A DNA stretch of 64,000 bases from Haematococcus lacustris (taxonomy: Eukaryota; Chlorophyta; Chlorophyceae; Chlamydomonadales; Haematococcaceae): positions 7,552,760 to 7,616,759 of the forward strand of contig JASKMD010000019.1 of NCBI GenBank assembly GCA_030144725.1. Reading direction: 5' to 3'. A program made the translations under genes and the position numbers. Shown in pieces: positions 21,511-32,211 of the stretch. The notes below the pieces were generated by a model. That model was given only the letters and a program-made list of their open reading frames with translations, was not told where the DNA came from and ran no database searches. Each line of letters begins with the position of its first letter. The stretch's first letter is position 1.

Positions 21511-22033
21511 TCAGGGTCAGGGGAGGGGGCAGGGGGCAGGGGGCAGGGGGCAGGGGCAGGGGCAGGGGCAGGGGCAGGGGAAGCAGCAGTGGCAGCAGCA
21601 GTGGCAGCAGTAGCAGTAAAGGGTTTCGGGGGGGGGGGTGGGGGGGGGGTGCTGGTGATGTAATGCCCACGTCAAAAGTTAGGTTGTCAAGGTTTGGTAG
21701 GTTTGCTAGGTTTGCTAGGTTTGCTAGGTTCCGAGGAGGGGGGGGGGGGGGGGGGGGCTGGTGATGAAAGTTTGTAAGGTTGCGCCATCACGGAACCTAG
21801 GCTGAACCTAGGCTGAACCTTGAGCTTCCAACCTTGCGAGCCAAAGCCACGAGAACCTAGGAGCCTCTAGTTTGAACCTCAGGGGGGTCTGCCAATCTCT
21901 CCCTATAAGCTAGGGAGTAGCCAACCAAAGTCAGCTCATGCTCTTACACCTGGCCAACTGTTGTTGTTGTTGCTGCTGCTAAACCTGACCTTACACATGT
22001 GTGCCTTGTGTGTTGTACCATGTGTGGCTGCAG

Positions 22034-22787
22034 CTCATCAAGCAGGCCAAGCAGCGGTGGCCGGACCATGTCCTGGCACTGGCCTATGGGGCTGCTGGCT
22101 TCAGTGGCAGCGGCAGCATTGGTTGCAGGGGTGTCCCGGTCAGCCAGATGCTAAAGGAGGCGCTGAGGCAGTTCCCAGCAGGGCGGGTGGTGATGGTTGA
22201 TGAGTTCCGCACAAGCTCAGCCTACAGCCACCCCAATGAGGCCCTCCCTGGGCAGCCACCTGAGTCCTTCAGGTGAGAGGGTCAGTGGGGGAGGGTCAGG
22301 GTAGTGCTGGGAGGTGGTGGAGTCAAGGTGGCTGGGTAGGGTCAAGATTGGGAAGGTAGGGGAAAATCTTACAAATGTGCATTGCCCCATGTGTCCATGC
22401 AGGTGGCTGCGGCCAGTGTACAGCTCGGCGAAGCGATCCCAAGTCAGGGGCTTGATGTGCTCAACAAGCAACAACATCAAGTAAGCAATGGCCTGACACT
22501 GCACATGTGCATGGCCGCAACATATACCACATGAAATGACACATGACACATGGCACATGACTTGACTTCATGCATCTCCCACATCCATGTGCAGGTTCTA
22601 TGACCGGGACGTCTCAGCCGCGCTAAACATCCGCCGTTGTGCAGTCGGCCCAGGCCCACGCCCCACTGAGCTTTGCTACAGGGACGGCCGCCCAGCCATG
22701 CCAAAGCCAGGCCGGCCTGGCCAGGAGTGGGTGTACTTGCGTGACAAGGCCCTGTTGCGTAAGTGGCGGCGCAAGTGGCGGCGATAG
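22034..22787 (+). CDS. Fanzor exons 4-6, RuvC-II and RuvC-III
   Basis: Exon 4 (22034-22272) begins after GTGGCTGCAG and carries KQAKQRWPDHVLALAYGAA and the RuvC-II Glu. Exon 5 (22403-22480) is 26 codons with WLRPVYSSAKRSQ and a single MCS Cys. Exon 6 (22595-22787) carries RuvC-III and a basic tail, LLRKWRRKWRR, ending in TAG. Introns 22273-22402 and 22481-22594 are phase 2, with GTGAGA and GTAAGC donors. The guide-RNA (omega-RNA) region of such elements usually overlaps or follows the 3' end; I cannot delimit it. Confidence 0.85.
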
Positions 22788-22901
22788 CCAGCTACTGCAA
22801 GACAATCCAAGATAACAAGATACCAAACCCCTCACAAAGGGGATGTGTGTGAGTAAGAGCTATAGAGTAGGGTAGAGCTCTTGCTAGTAGTAGCCTGGAG
22901 G

Positions 22902-23030
22902 CACACACACCAGAAGGCTGAGCTGGAGTGGGCATTAGGCACACTGTCAGTAGGCTTTACAATGATGATCTCGCAGCCTGTGTTTGATTACAACTCATGC
23001 TTTTATTTGGTGTTGCATGAGGGCTGTAGG
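22902..23030 (+). repeat. SINE-like repeat, copy 1
   Basis: About 125 bp shared with 48858-48980, beginning CACACACACCAGAAGGCTGAG and lying about 115 bp after the Fanzor stop. In this copy the B-box-like segment is GTGTTTGATTACA, more diverged than in the other copy. It may mark the 3' end of the Fanzor element or be an unrelated short interspersed repeat. Confidence 0.7.
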
Positions 23031-23156
23031 GATTAAAACTTGTTTAATGGTTGTACGGGCCTTGCATGGGGTGTGCAGTGGATTGTGTGTAACCCTTTTC
23101 AAAACGACATGATGGTCTGCCAAAAAGTAACGGTGAGATCTAAAACATCAGGCTGT

Positions 23157-24085
23157 TTACATCCGTCCACTTGTCATGAACTCGGCATACGCAGGGTATG
23201 CCTTGGAAAACTTCTTAGGGGACAAACACACAGCCAGGCGCACATCACAACTCGAAGGGCTGGGCGACAAGCTAGCTAAGAAGGCCAAGCGATGGAAGTG
23301 CGTGGTGGACATCATCAGCACCATTGCCATGTCCACTGCGTTGAAATGTCGTACTTGCGCCCAAAACTCCGGGACTTGTCGGGAATAAGCCGCCAACAAA
23401 TCCACACGTGCCTGCACATCACCGTGCCAACGAGGCAACTATGGCCGCCAGCAAGCTAAACGCGTTGATGAAAAAGACGTTGTGGAGGCACGAGGCAGGG
23501 GTACAATTGTACGGAGACTTGTGTCGAAACCGTCGCTCTCCTAACTTAGCCCTCCATTCAGAATCGGGCCCCGGCCCCTGATGTCGGAGCCCTACTCGAG
23601 CATTAGGAACTCACCACGAGAGATGCGTGCCTCGCCCTAGCGAGGGTGGGGCAGTGGGAGAGCATCCGCAGCACAAATGCTCGGGCCGCCACCGCATCAC
23701 AGGGCGGGTTGTCTTCCGCCGGGGTCGCCCGGTTGGTCGCCGCAATCGCACCATGACGCTTAGCCTGAACCCGGGCGGCGGGGATCTGCGCCACCCAGGT
23801 GGCATCAGTGTCGCTCTGTTCGCCCGCACATTCGTCCTCATCATCTGAGCCCGAACTCCCGGTACCGCACGCATCATGCAAGCCGGGGGCTTCCGCGTCG
23901 TCATAATCGTTCGCGACGCGACGCGTACGCGGACGAGCAAGCCTGACGACGGGTCGCTGAATGACACACGGGAGACCATTCCGCTGCAACACCTCTACGA
24001 CGAGCCGGATGCGGGCTGTTAGCGATGCAGGCTTGACTTTCAGCAACATGGGCAGCCTGGGGTCATCATCAAGTAGCAGTGTCAA
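23157..24085 (-). CDS. Unrecognised minus-strand coding fragments
   Basis: Two complex, non-repetitive open frames on the minus strand. One (24085 to 23603, 160 codons) has an acidic SSGSDDEDECAGEQSD stretch and an RLVVEVLQRNGLP segment. The other (23438 to 23157) contains RHFNAVDMAMVLMMSTTHFH. The first opens after a TGA without an ATG, so an exon or a decayed element gene is likely. No family was recognised. Between 23031 and 23156 and between 23439 and 23602 nothing was identified. Confidence 0.35.
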
Positions 24086-24231
24086 TGCCCGCTGTCAGTG
24101 CCTATCATGCGCGCCTTATTGCGCATTTAATAGTTCGCGCCAATGCGAACGAAACAACGCTCACGCTGCTCACTAACGCTCGCCCTGCTCGTGCGCTTCC
24201 ACCCGTGCCTGACTCAACCCCCCTCCCTTAC

Positions 24232-26598
24232 CTGCGTAACAGCGCTGCAAGGCTGCGGCCATCGAGGGCGAGGGGTGCCTGCAGCTGCTGCAGCTGTTTA
24301 GCCAGCCAGCCCGGCTGCTCCAGAGGCAGGTTCAATACATGAGCCTGCACGCAACAGAGCAAGACCTGCCCCCAATTCAACGCAGCGAGAGACAACCACA
24401 GGCACCAGCCGCTGCCACACCAAGGCACCGCCACCACCACCGCCTCCACCACGACATCACACTGCCCCTCACACTCGAGACACCAACCATGCCTCACACC
24501 CAAGATCTACTCACATTCACCGTGCTCATCACATGCATGGTCGCATGCATGGCATGCACCTACACGGTCATGCTCACATGCCCCCTCATATCCCGCCCTC
24601 CCTGGCACGCCATCATGACTGAAGGCATGCTAGCACACCCGCCTGTCATTTTGAAGCAGCTACCAAAGCCAAATGAGAAAGAGGAGAAGAAGAAGACAAC
24701 GACTCTGACATAAGAACTAGTGTGCATCAAGGAAGGAGCTTCCGCCTGGTGCACGACCTGCTCCACCTCCCTTGGACCAACTGCCAGCACCAGGGCCACA
24801 CAGCTCCCTCCCCCTACCCAGTGCCCCACCTACCCAGTCCCCACCCAGCTCCCCCACCTACCCAGCTCCCCCACCTACCCAGCTCCACCACCTACCCAGC
24901 TCCACCACCTACCCAGTGCTCCCTCACCCCTTCAGCCCTTGATGGGATGCAGAGCAACCAACACAGAGCAGTGCAAATCAGCGGCAGGCGGACCGGGGGC
25001 GTTCTCAGCGTTGCTAGGGGCCCCCAGCCCCCCAGCCCTGCCCTCTCCCTCCAGTTCCTTCTGAGCCTCCCTGCTGCTGTCCGTGTTGTTGGGCAGCAGC
25101 AGGAGGGGAGTGGGAGCAAGTAGGCCAGGGCGGTGACAGCCTCCAGGCAGCTGGTCTGACAATATGGCCCTCAAGCAACAGCACTTAGGCCAGTGTGATG
25201 AGGACTTGAGGAGTGAGGACTTGAGGTGTGAGGGAGGTGAGAGGAGTGAGAGGAGTGAGGGGAGTGAGAGAAGTGAGGCGTGGCGTGCGAGCACTCACCG
25301 ACCGGTACTTGCACACAATAACCATCCCTGCCATCACGCTTGGGTCCGCCTTGGCTGCTGCCACCCACTGCATCAGCTCTGACACGCTGGTGGGTGAGCT
25401 CCAGGCCCCACTGCCCACCCTCGCTCCCCTGCCTGGCTTGTTGAACCTAGGTGCTGCCTTCATCACCTGCTTCCCTGCTGCTGCTGCTGCTGGCATAGCT
25501 GGCATTGCTGTTTCTGGTGGTGGTAGTGGTGCTGCTGGTACCCTCAACAACAGGCCTGGCGAGCTGTGCTGCGGGGTGCTGGGGTCCCAGGAGGAGAGTA
25601 AGCGCTGGATGCGGGCCAATGCTGCCGCCTCTGAGTCATGACGCTGGGCAGTGCCGACGCGTCGTGGTGGCCTCACTACTCCCTTGTTTTTTGCCAGCTG
25701 CCGGCCCAGCTGTGCCAGCCTTGCATACATCAGGCCAGTGGGCAGCATCAGCGTCTGAGGGTGGCAGCAGGCAATGGCAGCAGCAGCGTCTGAGGGTTGC
25801 AGCAGGCAATGGCAGCATCAGTTGGCAGCAGGGTGGCAGCAGGCAATGGCAATGGCAGCACCAGCAGCTATTGAAGGGCAGCGTGCATCAGCAGGGACGT
25901 CCCTAGCCTGGTGCAGTTGTTGACATTGCGATAACTACCACAGCCACACATCAGGACAGTGACAGCTGGGAAGGATGGCACAGCAGCAGCAGCAGCAGCT
26001 GCAGGGGCAGCGGCACCAGCAGCTGCAGGGGCAGTGGCACCAGCAGCTGCAGGGGCAGTGGCACCAGCAGCTGCAGGGGCAGCGGCACCAGCAGCTGCAG
26101 GGGCAGCGGCACCAGCAGCTGCAGGGGCAGCGGCAGCGGCAGCAGCAGCTGCAGGGGCAGCGGCAGCAGCTGCAGGGGCAGCGGCAGCAGCAGCTGCAGG
26201 AGCAGCGGGCAGTGGCAGCAGCGGTGGGAGCTACAGTGCTGCTTGAAGGACGACAGGAGCCAAGGTCAATGCTGTCCCCTCTCAGTCAGCCTCTAGCCTG
26301 CAGCCCCCGCCTACCTGGCCTGGCCCCCAGCCGGGGCCCTGGCCTGCCCCTAGAACTCACCCTGCTGCAGGGGCCATCCTTCTCAGCTGGCATTCCCTAG
26401 CAGCTGCAGGGGCAGCGGCGTCAGTGGCAGTGGCAGCAGCACACTCTCACCGTGGGGCAGGCATGAGCCACGTTGGCTGTACGGTCCCTGCCGCCCACTA
26501 GCGCGAACCACAGCAGGCGCAGGGCGTACTGCCTGCCCCCCTCATCCAGCCCCTGCACTGCTTCGTGGCAGCGCATGGTCAGCATGGCGCTGTGTAAC
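24232..26598 (-). CDS. Unrecognised multi-exon minus-strand gene
   Basis: Three well-formed exons on the minus strand. Exon 26598-26451 (after GGCTGCAG, before GTGAGAG) reads AMLTMRCHEAVQGLDEGG and QYALRLLWFALVGGRD. Exon about 25748-25299 ends at a GTGAGTG donor and reads LMYARLAQLGRQLAKNKG and VSELMQWVAAAKADPSV. An exon ending at 24232 before GTAAGG reads ALNWGQVLLCCVQAHVLNL and GWLAKQLQQLQAPL. The helix-rich, Leu/Ala/Trp-containing style recalls nucleus-encoded organellar RNA-binding repeat proteins of green algae (OPR-type), but I see no clear repeat. Whether these exons form one gene is inference. Confidence 0.4.
24780..24920 (+). repeat. CCCAGCTCCnCCACCTA repeats
   Basis: About six imperfect 15-16 bp units within an apparent intron of the minus-strand gene. 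Confidence 0.8.
25979..26205 (+). repeat. 24-bp CAGCAGCTGCAGGGGCAG minisatellite
   Basis: Nine or so units of 18-24 bp with the core CAGCTGCAGGGGCAG, which contains the palindrome CAGCTG. Likely intronic. Confidence 0.85.
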
Positions 26599-26877
26599 CT
26601 GCAGCCGATTATGCAGGTGCAGGAGCAGGCGAAGGCTGTTGGGTGTTGGTGTTGGAGGGTGGAGGGTGGCGAGGTGAAGGGTGTGGGAGGTGGCGGTGAA
26701 GGGTGAAGCGAGGTGGCGGTGAGGCGGGGCGAAGGGTGAAGGGTCAAGGGTGGTGGCGGGAGGTGGTGGAGGGTGGAAGGTGGTGGTGGCGGCGTGAGGG
26801 TAGGCCTGGCTGTGGGCTGAGACAGTGAGCACCACTAGAGGTCATGACATGTGAGGAGCAGCAGAGGTCAGCAGAGG

Positions 26878-27580
26878 TCAGCAGAGGGCTTTGTCAAGCT
26901 GCTGCACACAGAGGGGGCGAGGTGCACAGCCAGGGGTGGGGGGTGTAGGTAGGGCCAGGTGCTGGGAGTCCTGTTGCTGTCTCACACTGCCGGTAGCAGT
27001 CACCTGCCTGTCCCCTAGCTGCCCTCCGTACGGCACAGGCGCCCCGGTGATGGCCTCATAGGCCGCTGTGAAGTCAGGCTGCGGGCTGTGGGGAGGGGTG
27101 CAGGCGGTGTCCAGGGGGTCGGGCTCTGAGCTGGCCAGGCTGCTCCAGTAGTCCTGACCTGACAGGCTGCTGCTCCTGCTGCTCTCACAGCTGGGGCTGG
27201 GGCTGGGGCTGGGGCTGGGGCTGGGGCTGGGGCTGGGGCTGGGGCTGGGGCTGGGGCTGGGGCTGGGGCTGGGGCTGGGGCTGGGGCTGGGGCTGGGGCT
27301 GGGGCTGGGGCTGGGGCTGGGGCTGGGGCTGTCAAGGGGCCTGGGGCTTGTGGGGCTGGGGCTGCTCCTGTTGGTGATAACGCTGTGAGCTGGGCGGCTG
27401 CTGCTGCTACTTCTGCTGCTGTAGCTTCTCTCTTGCTGCCACCTGCTGCTCATGCGGACGCCTCTCCAGCTGCTCCTGTTGCCGCTGGCGCAGGAAAGGG
27501 GCCATGTGGAAGGGGGAGGGGGAGGCTGTACGTCAGGCCTGAGAGCTGACTTGATGTAGGCACAGATGACATGGGTGGTG
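26878..27580 (-). CDS. Ser/Pro-rich protein fragment
   Basis: A minus-strand frame stays open from 27897 to a TGA at 26878-26880. The convincing part is 27580-26878, with Ser/Arg-rich sequence (WQQERSYSSRSSSSSRP), a long Ser-Pro tract encoded by a hexamer (27331-27191), then SLSGQDYWSSLASSEPDPLD and DFTAAYEAITGAPVPYGGQL. The varied residues on both sides of the hexamer suggest real coding, perhaps an exon of the neighbouring gene. No domain was recognised. The first ATG of the frame, at 27897, is not specially supported. Confidence 0.35.
27191..27331 (+). repeat. (GGGGCT)n hexamer
   Basis: About 23 perfect GGGGCT units; on the minus strand it encodes alternating Ser-Pro. Plus-strand G4-forming potential is high. 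Confidence 0.95.
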
Positions 27581-28720
27581 GGTGCAGCGAGGTAGCTGGA
27601 TGGGATCCATCTAGTGGTGTGACTGCAGGAAGTGGGAACTGAAGCCGTGGGCACTGAAGCCGTGGGCAATGCTGCTCCTACTTTGCTGTGGCTGTCGTAG
27701 CCTCCGGTGATGTGCTGGGCGTGACAGGAGATGATGCTCCTCGCCCAAGCCGCTGGAAGATGAGGGCTTGCGGCCGTGCCGGGCCGGCTGAGCCGACTGA
27801 TCAGTTCCATCGAGAAAGTGGCAGGACTGCCGATGCAGCAAATGCAGGCTTGCATGTGGCAGCCAGAGATGCTGGGCAAGGTGCGCCGCATTTCCAAATG
27901 TTGGGCTGCCGCGATGGGAACGAAGTGTTAGCGAGGAATGGGTTGCCTATGCAGCTTGAGGACTTTACGCCATTGCTCATGCCTGCCGGGCGTGCAGGGC
28001 ACCTATGCCGTCTTCTGACCGAGGCTTCACAGGTCATGTCTGTCATGCCATGGCATCCTGGTAAACATCCCCGTCGCGATATACGCAGGCTGGGTGGTCG
28101 TGCTTTGCACCAACTCATTTACATCAGCCCTTGTTTCTCGCACTTCTCCAGTTGTACTATAAGGCTTGGGGCAGGGGACAAACCTAACGAACCCAAGTGG
28201 CAGTGAGGGTTGAGTGTCCCTGTCCATGCCCCCGGTCAGCGTAATAATGCAGCAGTCCACAAGGCCGCGTGGCCTTGCCTGCGCCAGGCGGCAGCGAATG
28301 CTTCGGCCCCATACCCATGCAATATTTAGTTCACAGGTCCATGCACACTGCTGGGTCAGTCTGGCAGTTCTAGGCCATGACGCGGCTGGAGCAGCTGCTG
28401 CAGCCTGTGCACACAATGTTGTGATTGTACAACCCATATGTTGTTGTGGAGTATAACGCGCTGTTGGGACCACTACTTGTACATAGATGCACTGCGGCAA
28501 GGACCGCCTCATAAGGGCGTTCCCCTGAAGCCCCCGCCGTCCCCCCAGCCCCCAGGCCTCCTGCTGCTGCGCCCTGTGCCACCGTCCTCGTCCTGCGGCT
28601 GCCTGTAGCCGGGAGGTCGCCACTCCTCCACGCCTGGCCTGCTGCTGCTGCTGCACAGCGGGCGCAAAAGAGAGGAGGAAAAGCGGCCATGAAGAGAGGG
28701 TGAGGGTGAGGGGTAGGGTA
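27581..28720. other. Unassigned, complex sequence
   Basis: Both strands have open frames of 100-170 codons without recognisable domains. A minus-strand segment near 28520-28640 ([20 protein letters not shown]) may be a late exon of the J-domain gene by its Trp/Arg/Pro/acidic composition. I cannot assign the rest. Confidence 0.35.
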
Positions 28721-28730
28721 GGGTGAGGGG

Positions 28731-28914
28731 TAGGGGTAGGGGTAGGGGTAGGGGTAGGGGTAGGGGTAGGGGTTGGGGTAGGGGTAGGGGTAGGGGTAGG
28801 GGTAGGGGTAGGGGTAGGGGTAGGGGTAGGGGTAGGGGTAGGGGTAGGGGTAGGGGTAGGGGTAGGGGTAGGGGTAGGGGTAGGGGTAGGGGTAGGGGTA
28901 GGGGTAGGGGTAGG
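28731..28914 (+). repeat. (GGGGTA)n hexamer
   Basis: About 30 GGGGTA units with a single GGGGTT variant near 28770. Telomere-like but not the TTAGGG/TTTAGGG register. Confidence 0.95.
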
Positions 28915-29019
28915 GTAAGACCTCAAAACCCCACACAAGTGTTCATTACGTGGAAGAGTCCTGCCTGCCATATGCTCATAGTCGCGACAGTCAGGTGGGC
29001 TGTGTGAACAGCACACCAC

Positions 29020-29864
29020 ACCACCCATCCCACCCCCCTCCACCCCTGCCCCCCTCCACCCCTGCCCCCCTCCACCCCTGCCCCTCTCCACCCCTGCCCC
29101 CGCACCACTGACACCCTGCACCACTCACACCACGCGCTGCTTCACTCACCCATACCCCTCAGCGTCCTCCTCTGCAGCCCGGCGTCCCGGCGGCTGCCAC
29201 TCCGGCCTGAAGTCAGGTCCAGGCCCTGGCCTGGCGCCACGCCCGCCCCACCCTCCTCGATTGCCAAACGGATCCCTCACCTGCTGCTGGACCTGCAGTC
29301 CACCGCAGCCACAGCAGGAGCAGGAGCAGAAGGATAAGCAAGAGCAAAAGGGTGAGCAGGAGCAGGAGTCGGAGCAGGTGGATGAGCAGCGTCCAAAGCC
29401 TCACCCGCCCACCATGCCAGCCTAGGTCTAACCCTTGTTATGCCTGCTGCTGAGGTGTCTACCGACACGCCTTGCTGGTGAGCTACAGCCAAAGCTAAGA
29501 GGGGCCGTACCCAGCCCACTGCCCCTCATCATCAGATGCTTTGAAACGAGAGTCCAGGAGGGGCTGATGGAACAGGCACTGAGTCCCAGTGGTCCATGAT
29601 CACTCTGTAAACAAATCACCATAGGCGTCACATAGCATAGCACCTAGCGGCACAACGCCCAGTTTGCCTCATTTGCTGGCTGTACAGCAGCAGAGCAGAG
29701 CCCTTGAGGCAGAGGCAGCACTGGCGCTCAGGCAGCTCTGCCCTGCACCCTGTAGCCCACCAACACAAGTCAGCAGCAGCTGCTCGACTAGACGTGCACT
29801 CGCCCCAGCTTAAGAGCACCGGCACGCCCCAGTGCCCAGCAGGACAGCAGTGCATCTGGCAGGG

Positions 29865-29897
<33 letters not shown>

Positions 29898-30450
29898 GCC
29901 ACAGCAGCAGGACAAGCAGCAGCAGCAGCAGCGGCAGCAGCAGGACAAGCAGCAGCAGCAGCAGCAGCCACAGCAGCAGGACAAGCAGCGGCAGCAGCAG
30001 CAGCCACCCTCCTCCCAACCGACCCCACCCACCCAGCCACCCACCCTCCTGCTCCATGTGTCGGTGCTGCTGGCCCCAAAGGGGTCGCCCCTACCCCCTG
30101 TGGGCCAGGCGCCCAGCGCCCCTCCTCCTCCCAACCGCTGCATCAACCGCATCAACTCCTCCAACCGCCGAGCTTCCCTCTCTGCCTCGTCAACTGGCTC
30201 ATACACACCCTCGCTGCCGTCAGCTGCTGGTTCCTGGTCGCTGCCTCTCTGGATAGCAGCAGCGGCAACAGCGGCAGCGACAGCAGCGCTACCCGCACAG
30301 GTGCCCGCTTCGCCTCGAAGCAGTGTGTTACTACTTTTTGCAGCGAGTGTGACGAGTTCCGCAGCTTGGCCTCCATGGTGTGAGGCATGAGAAGTGAGGT
30401 GTAAGGTGTGAGGGGTAGGGTGAAACTGCAGGCAACCTCTGCCACCTGAA
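29020..30450 (-). CDS. Candidate exons, Arg/Gly/acidic-rich
   Basis: On the minus strand, about 30400-30080 reads [19 protein letters not shown] and, in another frame after a possible intron, [19 protein letters not shown] followed by [10 protein letters not shown]. About 29280-29150 reads [14 protein letters not shown] and [20 protein letters not shown], before a GTGAG donor. The composition matches the third J-domain exon (32212-32429), so these may be its downstream exons. A CAG/CCACAGCAG array (29868-30005) sits between them. Exon limits are not firm. Confidence 0.3.
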
Positions 30451-32211
30451 GGTTCCCTGCCCACCCACCTGCTCACTCCTCTCACTCCTCCTACCAAAGT
30501 TTGCCCACCTGGCCATACACAGCAGTGTGCACACACACAAACACGCATCGAGTGTGACCGCAGGCAGCGGAGCCACAGGAGGCAGCACAGCACACCAGCA
30601 GGGCATCAGGCAAGGATGCGGTGGGCAAGCAGTGGAACAGACTGGCCCCTCAAATACAAAGGGCCAGACATTTGTTGCCTGCCGGGCTGATGAGGGAGGT
30701 TGAGCCAGGGGTTACTGGCTTTCCTAAATCCACTTCTTGAAGCCCCAGATGGCCCCATCAGGCAGCTGTGATGGCCTGTGACGCATGCTTCATTGCACAC
30801 AGACACAGTTGTCAGCTGACACATTGCCTGGCGAGGAGGCTTTACTGCAAACAGACACACTGGTTAGCGGATGCCGGGGCCTAGTGTGACGACTGTGATC
30901 AGAAAAGCGGGCATAAGCCGTCAATATGATCAGAACAGCGTGCAGCATCCCATAGCAATAAGGCAACATACCACCACCACCACCACCAATACCACCACCA
31001 CCCTGCGTCATACACGCAGTTGACCAGAGTGGCCGTGTGCCCGACTGGCTGCACGCTGCAGCAAAGCAGGCAGGGGTAGGCTGATTTGCCATTGACCTGC
31101 CCTGCCTGGTCATAGGTGAGTCGAGGGTGAGGGTGTGAGGCGAGTGCACAGTGTGGCTCCCGTGAAGTTGATCATAGGAGTGTATGGGGTGCAGGAGGGC
31201 AGGCAGTGCGGCACCGGCAGGAGCACAGTTGGCAGTCCCCTGCCAGGGCCACAGGGGGGGGGGCTGGGACAGGGTAGGCACAGGGTGGTCACAGGGACAG
31301 GGTGGTCACGGGGCTGGGACAGGGCGGTCACCTCAGGGCACCCCACGCCCAGGGGCCTCATCAGCCTAGCCGCAGCCAAGGCCATGCGTGGCCCCCACAG
31401 CAGTCAAGGACAGGCTGAGGCACATGTCCTTCACTGGTGTGGTGATTGCAACAGTCGTGGTGCCTTATGCGCCACCACCACCCCAGCCAACCCAGATCAC
31501 CAGCCTGTCATCAGCCGCCACCCTTGCGTCCATCTTATGGTGGTGCAGGGCCTCATGGCCTCCAGGGTGGCAGCGTTGCAGGCTGCAGCCTGGATTCAAC
31601 CTTGACCTCTCTGCACCCCTCAGCACCAGCAGCCTCCCTGGCTTGGGCCCCACCACCAGGCAAGCCAGCCGTGCACCTCAGCAGGCCGTTGAGCGCTGTG
31701 AAGGCCCCCGCATGGCCTTGGCTGCATTAGGCCCCCTACAGCGGGACCGACAGCCTGACTAAAAGCACGGGCCATTGGTAGCCAACAGCTTGCTCCACCA
31801 GCAAGACCAGCACAGCGACAGCTTCCTCAAGGGAGGCAACCGCTGCTGCTGGGCGACACTTGACACAGTCGTGGTCAGCCAATGCTCCTGCAGCCCCATA
31901 CTTTGTGCTGAGCAGTACTAAGAGTGACAAACATGAAGCGAGCTTACTTAGAGCTCTGATGGCCTGGCTGAACTCAACCTCCTTTCTCCCACTCTGACCC
32001 TGTGTTCAAGTTATGCCAGCGACATCCAACTGGAGGGCACATCGGCAACTGCCATGTGCTGCTGCTGCTGACGATGATGCCGATGACGACAGTGCCTAGC
32101 GCACAACACTGTGCTACAGGCCCCTGCTCATAGCAGCAGTGTCCTAAAGATTGGCGCACCCACAGCGTCAGCAGCCTGGCCGCCACCCCCTCCTTCCACC
32201 CTGCCCCTCAC
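30451..32211. other. Mostly unassigned; possible introns of the J-domain gene
   Basis: Minus-strand snippets such as ALADHDCVKCRPAAAVASLE (about 31850) and MALAAARLMRPLGVGCPE before a GTGACC donor (about 31385-31330) look exon-like but cannot be joined with confidence. An ACC triplet run lies at 30970-31000. Nothing else was recognised. Confidence 0.35.

Larger units (their letters stand above)
15988..21910. mobile_element. TIR-bearing element filling Fanzor intron 3
   Basis: Near the left end of the intron, 15990-16055 reads GGCGGACCCCC, AAGGTTTCAA and CTCCTAGGTTTT. The reverse complement of about 21840-21910 reads GGCAGACCCCCC, GAGGTTCAAA and CTCCTAGGTTCT in the same order, giving imperfect terminal inverted repeats of about 60 bp. 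Subterminal AACCTAGCAAACC-type arrays also occur in mirror orientation (16181-16318 and 21676-21740). The exact termini and target duplication could not be fixed. Without the nested transposon it would be about 3.5 kb, dominated by the CAG array. Confidence 0.6.
13973..22787 (+). pseudogene. Fanzor (eukaryotic TnpB-like RNA-guided nuclease), disrupted
   Basis: The proposed exons are 13973-14764, 14815-15246, 15390-15965, 22034-22272, 22403-22480 and 22595-22787, about 770 codons, in the range of Fanzor proteins. All junctions keep phase and every intron is GT-AG; only the first junction is a guess. Fanzors are RuvC-domain, guide-RNA-dependent DNA endonucleases related to IS605 TnpB. RuvC-I is LGVDPGKTNMATVA (Asp codon 15612), RuvC-II is VVMVDEFRTS (Glu codon 22202) and RuvC-III is FYDRDVSAALNI (Asp codon 22608), so the catalytic D, E, D are all kept. 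The N-terminus MAKKKRRS is a likely nuclear localisation signal. The Cys pairs expected between RuvC-II and RuvC-III are not seen. An in-frame TAG at 14405-14407 truncates the product at 144 residues, with coding character clearly continuing after it. Intron 3 is 6,068 bp. Confidence 0.85.
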
